DNA of 64,000 nt, taken from positions 186,001-250,000 of the forward strand of contig NZ_CAQI01000044.1 of the NCBI RefSeq assembly GCF_001046895.1, in the 5' to 3' direction. The first letter of the stretch is position 1; each line of letters begins with the position of its first letter. Source of the DNA: Pseudarthrobacter siccitolerans (GTDB lineage Bacteria; Actinomycetota; Actinomycetes; Actinomycetales; Micrococcaceae). The notes under the pieces were generated by a model. That model was not told where the DNA came from, did not search any database, and worked only from the letters and a program-made list of their open reading frames with translations. Below are positions 18,744 through 26,253 of the stretch, one piece after another. The position numbers and the translations under genes were made by a program.

Positions 18744-18808
18744 CTGTTGCCCAATCTGCAGAGTCGACGTTCAGCAGTTTCTATCCCCCGGCTGCCTTGC
18801 ACAGCATA

Positions 18809-18830
18809 ATTCACCAGCTGTTCGCTTGGA
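18809..18830. promoter_or_regulatory. Possible PHO box upstream of pit
   Basis: Two adjacent 11-base units, ATTCACCAGCT and GTTCGCTTGGA, read on the plus strand 66-87 bases before the pit start. They resemble the tandem GTTCACC-type units bound by PhoP in Streptomyces, but the second unit matches poorly. This is a weak visual match. Confidence 0.25.
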
Positions 18831-18894
18831 ATGACTTGCGGCGCTAAACAGCCGGCGTGAAACCTTATCGATCGTACGCGCCCCGGGCAGGAGG

Positions 18895-19401
18895 TCAAAA
18901 CAGCGGCTGTCCGAGGAAGGAACTGACTGCCGCCAGCTCCGACGGCGAGATTCCCTGCCGGGGATCCGGTGAGACTGTGAGCACCCGGCGGCCCATGATC
19001 GTGGCCCACGCCAGGGCTTCGGCTTCGTACCCGAGCTGGTCGTCCACCCATACGACGGCGTCGGGCGCGGTCCGTTCCACATCGTCCTGGATGGCGTCGA
19101 GCTTCCACCAGCCGGGGCCGCTCCCGGTTCCTTCGGCCGTCAGGTAGGGCCAGCCCCCGCCGTCCAGGCCGATCGCCGGGCAGAGGTACTGCGGCGCCAG
19201 CTCCTCCCAGCTTGTAAGCCAGACGCAACGCAGCTCCGCCGCCGCGAGGGTGTTGAGCCCAGCCACGAGTTCGGGTGCGAAGGCAACGGGCAGCAAGCCG
19301 GCGTCTGCGCGCCGCCACGGGGTTCCCCAGCCGTTGTGCCCTGTCGGACCAAAGGGACAGACGACGCCGTCGACGTCGAGATAGAGCGTGCGGAGGGGCA
19401 C
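18895..19401 (-). CDS. HAD-like hydrolase superfamily protein
   Basis: This 168-residue protein begins LYLDVDGVVCPFGPTGHNGW, with the DxD nucleophile pair of the haloacid dehalogenase superfamily at about residues 8-10. CVWLTSWEELA supplies the motif II Thr/Ser, and VVWVDDQLG gives the motif IV acidic pair. Motif III is less clear. The fold implies phosphatase chemistry, but the substrate is unknown. It ends close to the next gene upstream on the same strand (15-base gap), so the two may be co-transcribed. Confidence 0.75.
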   Translation of the reverse strand: MPLRTLYLDVDGVVCPFGPTGHNGWGTPWRRADAGLLPVAFAPELVAGLNTLAAAELRCVWLTSWEELAPQYLCPAIGLDGGGWPYLTAEGTGSGPGWWKLDAIQDDVERTAPDAVVWVDDQLGYEAEALAWATIMGRRVLTVSPDPRQGISPSELAAVSSFLGQPLF

Positions 19402-19416
19402 GGGATGTTCCGGGTA

Positions 19417-20103
19417 TCAGCCGCGCGGGGTATCCGCGGGGCGTTCACCCTGGCCGAGCATGGGCGCGATCCTCTCCTCCAGCGCTGCCACGGTGACGTC
19501 CGGCAGGACGATGAGGCCGTCCAGTTCACGGCGGGCCCGCTTGTACGCGGCCTGCCGTTCCGCGGGCGTCGCCGCATGGTTCTCCGCGATCTTCAGCAGC
19601 TGCCGTGCGGTGGCCAGCCGCTCGCGTTCCGGGCCGGTGAACTTGCTGTCCCGCAGGCGCCTGGCCTCGCGCTCCGCCACATCCAGTGCCACGGCGAAGC
19701 CGTCCACTGCTTTCCGGTAGGCCTCAACGCGGGAAGGGGAAGCCATGTCCGCAGCCGACGCCGGCCGCAGCCCGTCGGCTTCGCGCTTGGCACGCAGGAA
19801 TGCCACGGTGAGGGGCTCCCGGACATCAGTCATGAGGGGAAAATCGATCAGCTTGCCCACATCGAGCTCGTACTCCAGCCAGCGCTTGTTGGTGGCGTCG
19901 TGGGCGGCCATCAGCGACTCCACGTCAGCGGTCGAGGCCCTTTCCGCCGCCTGCGCCTGGTTTCGGAGCTTGTACAGCTCCACTTTCCGCTGGTGCCGCC
20001 GGTCCCCGGCCTTGCGCCACGTGTTTGCCCAGTGGCCGGCCAGCGCGCTCATCGGGAAAACAAGCCACCATTTGTCTGAGAGGAAATCGAAGAGGGACTC
20101 CAC
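19417..20103 (-). CDS. Hypothetical membrane-anchored protein
   Basis: I do not recognise this protein of about 228 residues. It begins VESLFDFLSDKWWLVFPMSALAG, which gives one N-terminal hydrophobic segment. The rest is highly charged and mostly helical (RRHQRKVELYKLRNQAQAAERA, EREARRLRDSKFTGPERERLATARQLLKIAENHA), so a coiled-coil region on the cytoplasmic side is likely. The frame continues upstream to 20223, but the sequence there looks non-coding. GTG 20103 was therefore chosen. Confidence 0.6.
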   Translation of the reverse strand: MESLFDFLSDKWWLVFPMSALAGHWANTWRKAGDRRHQRKVELYKLRNQAQAAERASTADVESLMAAHDATNKRWLEYELDVGKLIDFPLMTDVREPLTVAFLRAKREADGLRPASAADMASPSRVEAYRKAVDGFAVALDVAEREARRLRDSKFTGPERERLATARQLLKIAENHAATPAERQAAYKRARRELDGLIVLPDVTVAALEERIAPMLGQGERPADTPRG

Positions 20104-20167
20104 GCGTACATCGTCGCACTGCGTGGCGTCCCTCCTCAAGGAAGTCGGGCCGGGCCGTCCCCGGCGG

Positions 20168-20596
20168 TTATGCGGTTCCGGCTGCCTGCGGAGTATTGAC
20201 GTTGACCAGCCAGGCCACTCCATACCTGTCCGTGCACATGCCGAAGATGTCGCCCCAGGGAGCCTGTTCCATGGGTACTGTCACCGTGCCGCCGCCGGTG
20301 AGTTTGTCGTAGTAGCCGCGCAGCTCAGCTTCATCGTCCCCGCTGAGGGAGATGGAGATGGACGAACCTTCGCTGAACGGCATGCTGTTGGGAGTGTCCG
20401 CGCCCATCAGCACCAGGCCCTGCGTGGTGGTCAGCATGCCATGCATGATCTTTTCGGCTTCAGCCGGGTCCTCACTGGCTTGGAATTCCCCAAAAGTGCT
20501 GAGCGTCAGCTCACCGCCGAAAACTGACTGGTAGAAGTTCATGGCCTCGCGGGCGTTGTCACGGAAACTGAGGTAGGGGTTGAGGGTAGTGGGCAT
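20168..20596 (-). CDS. VOC family protein (PhnB-like)
   Basis: This 142-residue protein belongs to the vicinal oxygen chelate/glyoxalase superfamily, PhnB (DUF1338-unrelated) branch. It starts with TLNPYLSFRDNAREAMNFYQ followed by SVFGGELTLSTFGEF. It ends with WGDIFGMCTDRYGVAWLVNV, the paired beta-alpha-beta unit. These proteins often bind a metal or small molecule; the ligand here is unknown. The ATG at 20596 has an excellent AAGGAG ribosome binding site 8 bases upstream, so the longer open frame to 20683 is not used. Confidence 0.88.
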   Translation of the reverse strand: MPTTLNPYLSFRDNAREAMNFYQSVFGGELTLSTFGEFQASEDPAEAEKIMHGMLTTTQGLVLMGADTPNSMPFSEGSSISISLSGDDEAELRGYYDKLTGGGTVTVPMEQAPWGDIFGMCTDRYGVAWLVNVNTPQAAGTA

Positions 20597-20704
20597 GGCT
20601 GGATCTCCTTGAGTTTGAACTGAAAGGAATGGAACCAGACAACATCCTGCCCCAAAGGGATGCCCCCTGGGTAGGGGGGGCATGACCCCTGCCCTTGCCC
20701 GTCT

Positions 20705-21442
20705 TCAGGGCACGAAGCGGTACCCGATGCCCGGTTCGGTCAGCAGGTGGCGGGGGTTGCCGGGGTCCGCCTCAAGCTTCCTGCGGAGCTGCGCCATGTA
20801 TACCCGCAGGTAATTGGCTTCCTTTTGGTACGCGGGCCCCCAGGCATGCGCCAGCAGTTGCTGCTGCGTGATGAGGGTTTTAGGATTCCGCACCAGGATT
20901 TCAAGGATGTTCCATTCGGTGGGCGTGAGCCGCACCGCGTTTCCGTCGCGCAGCACCTGCCGGTGCACGAGGTCCACGGTAAAGCCGGAGGATGCCACCA
21001 CCGGAGCCGATTCCGGACCCGGGACCCGCCGCAGCAGCGCCCGCAGCCGGGCCAGGAGCTCGTCCAGCCCGAAAGGCTTGGTGATGTAGTCGTCGGCACC
21101 GGCATCCAGTGCTCCCACTTTGTCCGATGAGCCGTGGCGCGCCGACAGGACCAGCACGGGGACAGAGCTCCACCGGCGGAGATTGCCAAGGACGTCCGCG
21201 CCGTCCATATCCGGCAGCCCGAGGTCCAGGACCACCACGTCCGGCACGTTGCGGCCGGCGGCGAGCAGGGCGGCTGCGCCGTCCTGTGCCACGGCCACGT
21301 CATAGCCGTGCGCCGCGAGCGTGATGCGCAGCGCCTTCAGCAGATGGGGGTCATCATCAACCACGAGGATTTTCGCGCCCCGGCCCGGCGGCGCCTCATC
21401 GGCGGCCGGCGCCCGCCGTCCCGCCGCCTGCGGTCCGGTCAC
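20705..21442 (-). CDS. KdpE-like response regulator
   Basis: This 245-residue protein is an OmpR/PhoB-class response regulator most like KdpE. The receiver domain (about 22-140) has the acidic pocket VVDDDPHLL, the phospho-acceptor Asp in VVVLDLGLPDMDG, and the conserved Lys in DDYITKPFG. The winged-helix DNA-binding domain has LTPTEWNILEILVRNP, WGPAYQKEANYLRVYMAQLRRKLE and TEPGIGYRFVP. GTG 21442 overlaps the sensor kinase stop by 4 bases (GTGA), showing coupling. An extra 20-residue Ala/Pro-rich N-terminus precedes the receiver domain. Confidence 0.9.
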   Translation of the reverse strand: MTGPQAAGRRAPAADEAPPGRGAKILVVDDDPHLLKALRITLAAHGYDVAVAQDGAAALLAAGRNVPDVVVLDLGLPDMDGADVLGNLRRWSSVPVLVLSARHGSSDKVGALDAGADDYITKPFGLDELLARLRALLRRVPGPESAPVVASSGFTVDLVHRQVLRDGNAVRLTPTEWNILEILVRNPKTLITQQQLLAHAWGPAYQKEANYLRVYMAQLRRKLEADPGNPRHLLTEPGIGYRFVP

Positions 21443-23382
21443 GTCAACACCGTGCCCGTCCCTGGAATGGTGTCCACCGCCGGGCCCGCACTGCCGGCAT
21501 CACCGCGGCTGCCGGTGGAGAGCGGCAATCGGATGATCATCGTCAGGCCTCCCCCGGGTGTCCCTTCGGCCGTAAGGGTCCCCCGCATCGCCTGCACGAA
21601 TCCCTGCGCGACGGCCAGTCCCAGGCCCAGGCCGCTGGCGTGGGGAAGGTCGTCCGCCCGCTGGAACGGCCTGAACATGTCCAGCACTTTCCGTTCGGGG
21701 ACGCCGGGGCCGTGGTCCACGATGCGGAGTTCGCCGCAGGGGTGCCCTTCAAGGGTCACACCACCGAGCCCGTCCGCCGTCGTGGTGACAGCCATTGCCG
21801 AACCAGGCGCGTGTTTGATCGCGTTCTCGAGGATGTTCGCAATGACCCGTTCCAGCAGCCCCCGGTCCGCCTCCACTGGCGGCAGGTTGGCCGGCAGCGC
21901 TACTGCCACGGCCCCCTCAGGAAGCCCGCGCAGTGCGGCATCAAGGGCCTCGCTCCACCGCACCGGTCCCAGCAGCGGTTCCACTGACCGGGCAGTTATC
22001 CGGGACATGTCCAGCAGGTTCCCCACGAGCGCATCGAGCCGGTCGGTACACGCATCGATGGTTTCCAGCAGCTCCCGCTGCTCGGCCGGCGTGTAGGCAA
22101 CACCGTTTTGCAGGAGCCCGCCGGCCGCCAGCTTGATCCCGGCCAGGGGTGTGCGCAGGTCGTGCGACACCGCCTGCAGGATGGCGGTGCGCATGGTGTT
22201 TCCCTCGGCAAGCCGAAGGATCTCGTGCCGGCTGGCCTCCAGCTGCCGGCGTTCCAGCTGGGCCTTGACGTGCACCGCGAAGGCGCCAAGCAGCCTCCGG
22301 CCCGACGGCGGAACCTCCCGGCCGAACAGGACCAGCCACGTCACCGGGTCCACCTGGACAGTTGTGGTCCCGGTGACGCCGCGCAGGTCCTGAGTTCCGT
22401 CCTGCCAGCCGGAAATATCACCGGCTCCGGCCAGCAGGATCGGCTTGGGCTCCGGTCCCTTCCCCTCCGGAACCCTGTGCCCGGCTGCGGGAAGGTTGCT
22501 GACGACGGCGGCGCCGGAGGCAGCGAAGGCGTCGAGGGCTTCCGCGAGCAGGCCGTAGAGGGTGTCCTCGGACCGGGATGCACCCAGGGCAAGGTCCCCG
22601 AGGGTGGCAGCTTCAGCCTGTGCCCGGGACGCCTCCTTGGACCGCCGTGCAGATCCGTCCACCACACCTGCCACCGCAACCGAGACGCCGACAAAAACCG
22701 CCAGCGACAGGAGGTCCTGGGGGTCATGGATAGCGAGGTCGCCCAGGGGCGGAGTGGAAAAGTAGTTCACCAGCAGGCTGCTCCACAGCGCACCGGCAAC
22801 GGCCGGCCATAATCCGCCCACTAAGGCTACGGCGACCGCGCCCGTGAGCTGGATCAGTACGGCGGTAGCAACACTGTGCTCGAACATGGCCAGGAGGAGC
22901 TGCAACAACGGCGGAAGGACTGCTGCGAGGGCAAACCCGAACCCGGTCCGCACGCCGCCCAGTTCCGTCCGCCTTCCGCGGCTGCCGGAGTTCCGGGCCA
23001 AGGGCACTACCTGGACGTCAATGTCCGCCGCGTCCCGCACCACCTTGGTGTCCACGCCCAGGCTGAACGGAGCTGTCATCCGGTGGCGGCGGGACTGCCC
23101 CACGATGATGTGGGACGCTTCTGCCGAGCGGGCGAACTCCACCAGCGCGCCGGCGGCCTCGGGCGCGGAGACGGTATGGTAGCTCCCGCCCAGGTCCGCA
23201 ACCAGCCTGCGCTGGGCTTCGAGTGCCTGCGGAGACTCGGACCGTGTCCCGCCCGGGGTGCGGACGTGGACGGCGAGCAGCTCGCCGCCGTCGCCCCGGT
23301 GGAGGAGCCTCGCGGCGCGGCGCACCAGGAGTTCCCCGTCCTCGTCGCCCTGGAGCCCTACGACGATCCGTTCCATAGCCAT
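21439..23382 (-). CDS. KdpD-like sensor histidine kinase lacking the N-terminal KdpD domain
   Basis: This 647-residue protein has a universal-stress-like domain first (MERIVVGLQGDEDGELLVRR, about 1-130, with IVGQSRRHR). Next comes a four-helix DUF4118 membrane domain (about 165-260), a GAF-like region, then a histidine kinase. Kinase motifs are the H-box AVSHDLRTPLAG, N-box NILENAIKHAP, HGPGVPERKVLDMF and GLGLGLAVAQGF. Full-length KdpD (about 890 residues in E. coli) starts with an ATP-binding KdpD sensor domain, which is absent here. The frame is open to 23838, but the extra sequence does not look like that domain. No kdpFABC genes lie nearby, so the signal and targets are open. Confidence 0.87.
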   Translation of the reverse strand: MAMERIVVGLQGDEDGELLVRRAARLLHRGDGGELLAVHVRTPGGTRSESPQALEAQRRLVADLGGSYHTVSAPEAAGALVEFARSAEASHIIVGQSRRHRMTAPFSLGVDTKVVRDAADIDVQVVPLARNSGSRGRRTELGGVRTGFGFALAAVLPPLLQLLLAMFEHSVATAVLIQLTGAVAVALVGGLWPAVAGALWSSLLVNYFSTPPLGDLAIHDPQDLLSLAVFVGVSVAVAGVVDGSARRSKEASRAQAEAATLGDLALGASRSEDTLYGLLAEALDAFAASGAAVVSNLPAAGHRVPEGKGPEPKPILLAGAGDISGWQDGTQDLRGVTGTTTVQVDPVTWLVLFGREVPPSGRRLLGAFAVHVKAQLERRQLEASRHEILRLAEGNTMRTAILQAVSHDLRTPLAGIKLAAGGLLQNGVAYTPAEQRELLETIDACTDRLDALVGNLLDMSRITARSVEPLLGPVRWSEALDAALRGLPEGAVAVALPANLPPVEADRGLLERVIANILENAIKHAPGSAMAVTTTADGLGGVTLEGHPCGELRIVDHGPGVPERKVLDMFRPFQRADDLPHASGLGLGLAVAQGFVQAMRGTLTAEGTPGGGLTMIIRLPLSTGSRGDAGSAGPAVDTIPGTGTVLT

Positions 23383-23499
23383 GAGCCACATTCTGCCACC
23401 CCGCCCCCGCGGGGATGCGGCATCCCCGCGGCCCCTGTGACCCGTGGTCCAGAGCCCAGGTGGTGCGGCGGCACCGCGCGGGAACGTAGGCTCGGGTGC

Positions 23500-24120
23500 A
23501 TGGCCAGATACTTTGACGTTCATCCGCAGGATCCGCAGCCCCGCGCCATTACCCAGGCAGTACGCATGGTGCTCGACGGCGGCCTGATCGCCTACCCGAC
23601 CGACTCCTGCTACGCGCTGGGGGCCCAGCTGGGCAACAAGGACGCGCTGGACCGGATCAGGAGCATCCGGAAGCTGGACGACAAGCATCACTTCACGCTG
23701 GTGTGCAAGGACTTCGCGCAGCTGGGGCAGTTCGTGAACATCGGCAACGACGTGTTCCGCAGCATCAAATCCGTGACCCCGGGGAGTTACACCTTTATCC
23801 TGCCGGCCACCAAGGAGGTCCCACGGCGGCTCCTGCACCCCAGGAAGAAGACCGTGGGCGTCAGGATTCCGGACAACAGGGTGGTCCAGGCGCTGCTGGC
23901 AGAACTCGGTGAGCCCCTGCTTTCAAGCACGCTGCTGCTCCCGGACGAGGAAGACCCCCTGACTCAGGGCTGGGAGATCAAGGAGCGGCTGGACCACCAG
24001 GTGGACGCCGTGATCGACGCCGGCGACTGCGGGTCGGAGCCCACTACGGTAGTGGACTTCTCGAGCGGAGTTGCCGAGGTAGTCCGGCGCGGTACCGGGG
24101 ATCCGTCCCGCTTCGAATAG
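23500..24120 (+). CDS. YciO/Sua5-type threonylcarbamoyl-AMP synthase family protein
   Basis: This 206-residue protein has the Sua5/YrdC/YciO fold, which in true TsaC makes threonylcarbamoyl-adenylate for the t6A modification of tRNA. LIAYPTDSCYALGAQLGNKDAL is the nucleotide-binding start. DDKHHFTLVCKDFAQL, SYTFILPATKEVPRR and VGVRIPDNRVVQALL are the main conserved blocks. The length and motifs fit the YciO branch best; YciO members are near relatives of TsaC whose activity is weak or debated. The frame is open far upstream, but the ATG at 23500 matches the family start. Confidence 0.88.
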   Translation: MARYFDVHPQDPQPRAITQAVRMVLDGGLIAYPTDSCYALGAQLGNKDALDRIRSIRKLDDKHHFTLVCKDFAQLGQFVNIGNDVFRSIKSVTPGSYTFILPATKEVPRRLLHPRKKTVGVRIPDNRVVQALLAELGEPLLSSTLLLPDEEDPLTQGWEIKERLDHQVDAVIDAGDCGSEPTTVVDFSSGVAEVVRRGTGDPSRFE

Positions 24121-24124
24121 CCTG

Positions 24125-25147
24125 CTAGTCCTGCTTCCGGGCGCGGCTGGGCTGCACCCGGGGCGGCTCGCCCGGCATCTTGGGGTAGTCGGGCGGGAAT
24201 GGCATCTCCTGAAGCCCCGCCTTGACGTCGCGGTCCCACCATTGCAGCAGTGTGTCGATGGTGCCTGCTGTGCCGTGCATGTCCGCCCAGGGGTCCCCCA
24301 CGGTTTTGAGCCGCTCCGGGACCGTCAGGATGGTGAAGTCTTTCGGGTCCGCGGTTTCCAGCTCGTCCCAGGAGATGGGGCAGGAGACCGAGGCGTGCGG
24401 CAGCGCCCGGGGGCTGTAGGCCCCGGCAATGGTCCGGTCGCGGTTGGCCTGGTTGAAGTCCAGGAAGATCCGTTCTCCCCGTTCTTCCTTCCACCAGGCG
24501 GTGGTGACCTTCTCCGGCATCCGGCGCTCCACCTCCCTGGCGGCGGCAATCACTGCGTGCCGGACGTCGAGGAACTCCCGCGTGGGCTCGATGGGCGCGT
24601 AGAGGTGCAGCCCGCGGTTGCCGGAGGTCTTGATGAAGCAGGTCAGCCCGGCCTCGGCCAGGACCTCTTTCATCGCGAGGGCGGCGGGGACGGCATCGCC
24701 GAAGTCCGTGCCCGGCTGCGGGTCCAGGTCGATCCGCAGCTGGTCCGGGTTGTCAGTATTCGCGGTCCGGGAGGGCCAGGGGTGGAAGACCACCGTGTTC
24801 ATCTGGACGGCCCACACTGCTGCGGCGGGCTCGTCCAGGATCAGCATGGGATGCGACCGGGCACTCGGAAAAACCACTTTCTGCGTCCGGATGAAGTCCG
24901 GCGTCCCCTTGGGCGGGTTCTTGGAGAAAAACATTTCGCCGTCGATGTTGTCCGAGTACCGCTGCAATGCCACTGGCCGGTCACCGTTTGCGGCGATAAA
25001 CGCCTCTCCTACATCGCACATGTAGCGTGCCAGGTCCAGTTTGGTGAGCCCCAGGTCAGGCCAAAGGACACGGCTGGGACTGGAAATGCGCATTTCGCGC
25101 TCCCCTTGGGGGCCCGGAACGGTAATGGTGGTCTGTTCGCTCGCCAT
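24125..25147 (-). CDS. Stand-alone LigD-type DNA polymerase/primase
   Basis: This 340-residue protein is a single LigD polymerase domain of the archaeo-eukaryotic primase superfamily, which fills gaps and adds nucleotides in non-homologous end joining. The metal-binding pair is in QLRIDLDPQPG. KTSGNRGLHLYAPIEP carries the conserved Ser/His, and FLDFNQANRDRTIAGAYSPR is the C-terminal signature. The ligase and nuclease domains of full LigD are absent and no ku gene is in the window. Comparable free-standing Pol domains exist in mycobacteria. The start ATG 25147 (MASEQTT) is preferred to the upstream alternative at 25162. Confidence 0.9.
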   Translation of the reverse strand: MASEQTTITVPGPQGEREMRISSPSRVLWPDLGLTKLDLARYMCDVGEAFIAANGDRPVALQRYSDNIDGEMFFSKNPPKGTPDFIRTQKVVFPSARSHPMLILDEPAAAVWAVQMNTVVFHPWPSRTANTDNPDQLRIDLDPQPGTDFGDAVPAALAMKEVLAEAGLTCFIKTSGNRGLHLYAPIEPTREFLDVRHAVIAAAREVERRMPEKVTTAWWKEERGERIFLDFNQANRDRTIAGAYSPRALPHASVSCPISWDELETADPKDFTILTVPERLKTVGDPWADMHGTAGTIDTLLQWWDRDVKAGLQEMPFPPDYPKMPGEPPRVQPSRARKQD

Positions 25148-25216
25148 GGGGACAACGTACACCCCGGCTGCGGCAACCGGTCAGATTTCAGCCCCGCGGT
25201 CCGGCATGATGGAGGA

Positions 25217-25909
25217 ATGCCAGCACCGGAAATGCCCCTCACCATCACGGTGGGCGACGTCACCGTCACCGCCGCCTATGCCCGCCCCGACAATCCGTCC
25301 GCCACCATCGTGGTGGCCCATGGTGCCGGCGCCGGTATGGAGCACCCGTTCCTTACGGGGTTGACGGCGGCCTTGAACGGGCTTGGCCTTGCGACACTGC
25401 GCTTCAACTTCCCCTACCGGGAAGCGGGCAGCAAGTTCCCGGACCGTCCGCCCGTGGCCATCGCCGCCTGGCGTGCTGCCATGGGCACTGCCGCGGAGCA
25501 GGCAGCGAAGCATCAGGACACGGGCCCCCTCTGGGCAGCGGGAAAATCCTTTGGCGGGCGGATGGCGTCCATGGCCGTAGCGGACGGCATGGACGCTGCC
25601 GGGCTCGTTTACCTGGGTTATCCCCTGCATCCGCCGGGCAAACCTGAGAAGCTGCGGGACGAGCACCTGTACGGGCTGGCCACGCCCATGCTGTTCCTGC
25701 AGGGCAGCCGCGACACTTTCGCTACTCCGGAGATACTGGCGGACGTGGTGTCCCGCGTCGGCCCCCATGCCGTCCTTCAGTGGCTGGACGGAGGCGACCA
25801 CTCGTTCGCTGTCGCGGGCAAGAAGCGTCCCGCAACCGAGGTGGGCGCCTCACTGGCCCAGCCCATCGCCGCATTCATCCGGGACACGTCCCCGTCAATG
25901 CGGTCCTGA
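25217..25909 (+). CDS. Alpha/beta hydrolase, KANL3/Tex30-like
   Basis: This 230-residue protein is a small alpha/beta hydrolase of the KANL3/Tex30 (dienelactone-hydrolase-like) group. IVVAHGAGAGMEHPFL forms the oxyanion loop and GKSFGGRMAS is the nucleophile elbow with its Ser. FLQGSRDTFATPE gives the Asp, and DGGDHSFAV gives the His. Length is normal for the group. The substrate is unknown. The ATG at 25217 directly follows GGAGGA, which is too close to be a normal ribosome binding site. An in-frame ATG at 25232 is better spaced but shortens the protein by five residues. Confidence 0.85.
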   Translation: MPAPEMPLTITVGDVTVTAAYARPDNPSATIVVAHGAGAGMEHPFLTGLTAALNGLGLATLRFNFPYREAGSKFPDRPPVAIAAWRAAMGTAAEQAAKHQDTGPLWAAGKSFGGRMASMAVADGMDAAGLVYLGYPLHPPGKPEKLRDEHLYGLATPMLFLQGSRDTFATPEILADVVSRVGPHAVLQWLDGGDHSFAVAGKKRPATEVGASLAQPIAAFIRDTSPSMRS

Positions 25910-25944
25910 TCCAGCCAGCACCGCAACCGCAGGCTCAAAGGGCC

Positions 25945-26100
25945 TCACGCTGCGGCCTCCTCGTGCCACCAGCCTTCCCAGGCTGCGGAGGTCAGGCGGC
26001 CCTCGGGAAACGCACTGGTTCCGCTGGCGCCGTTCTGGGACCGGCCGTCCTCATTGGGGCGGCCGTCGAGCAACAGGTTAAGGCTGTTCAAGAGAAACAT
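25945..26100 (-). CDS. Small hypothetical protein
   Basis: This 51-residue open frame (start MFLLNSLNLLLDGRPNEDGR, end WWHEEAAA) has a good AAGGA ribosome binding site 8 bases before its ATG. It has clear codon bias and sits in an otherwise empty 344-bp gap. It has a short hydrophobic N-terminus and a polar tail. I do not recognise the family. The rest of the gap (26101-26253) shows nothing else I can name. Confidence 0.5.
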   Translation of the reverse strand: MFLLNSLNLLLDGRPNEDGRSQNGASGTSAFPEGRLTSAAWEGWWHEEAAA

Positions 26101-26253
26101 CTTTGGGTCCTTCCATGTCTGATGTGGACCACGCTGTCCAGGTAGGAACGAGCCTAACCGGGCCATGTTTCAACGCATCGACGCGACGTTTCGAGTGTGT
26201 ATCTTAGTTCTCACGGCGCTGGAACCGGCCGGCAAGACGAGCCCGGAACGCAG

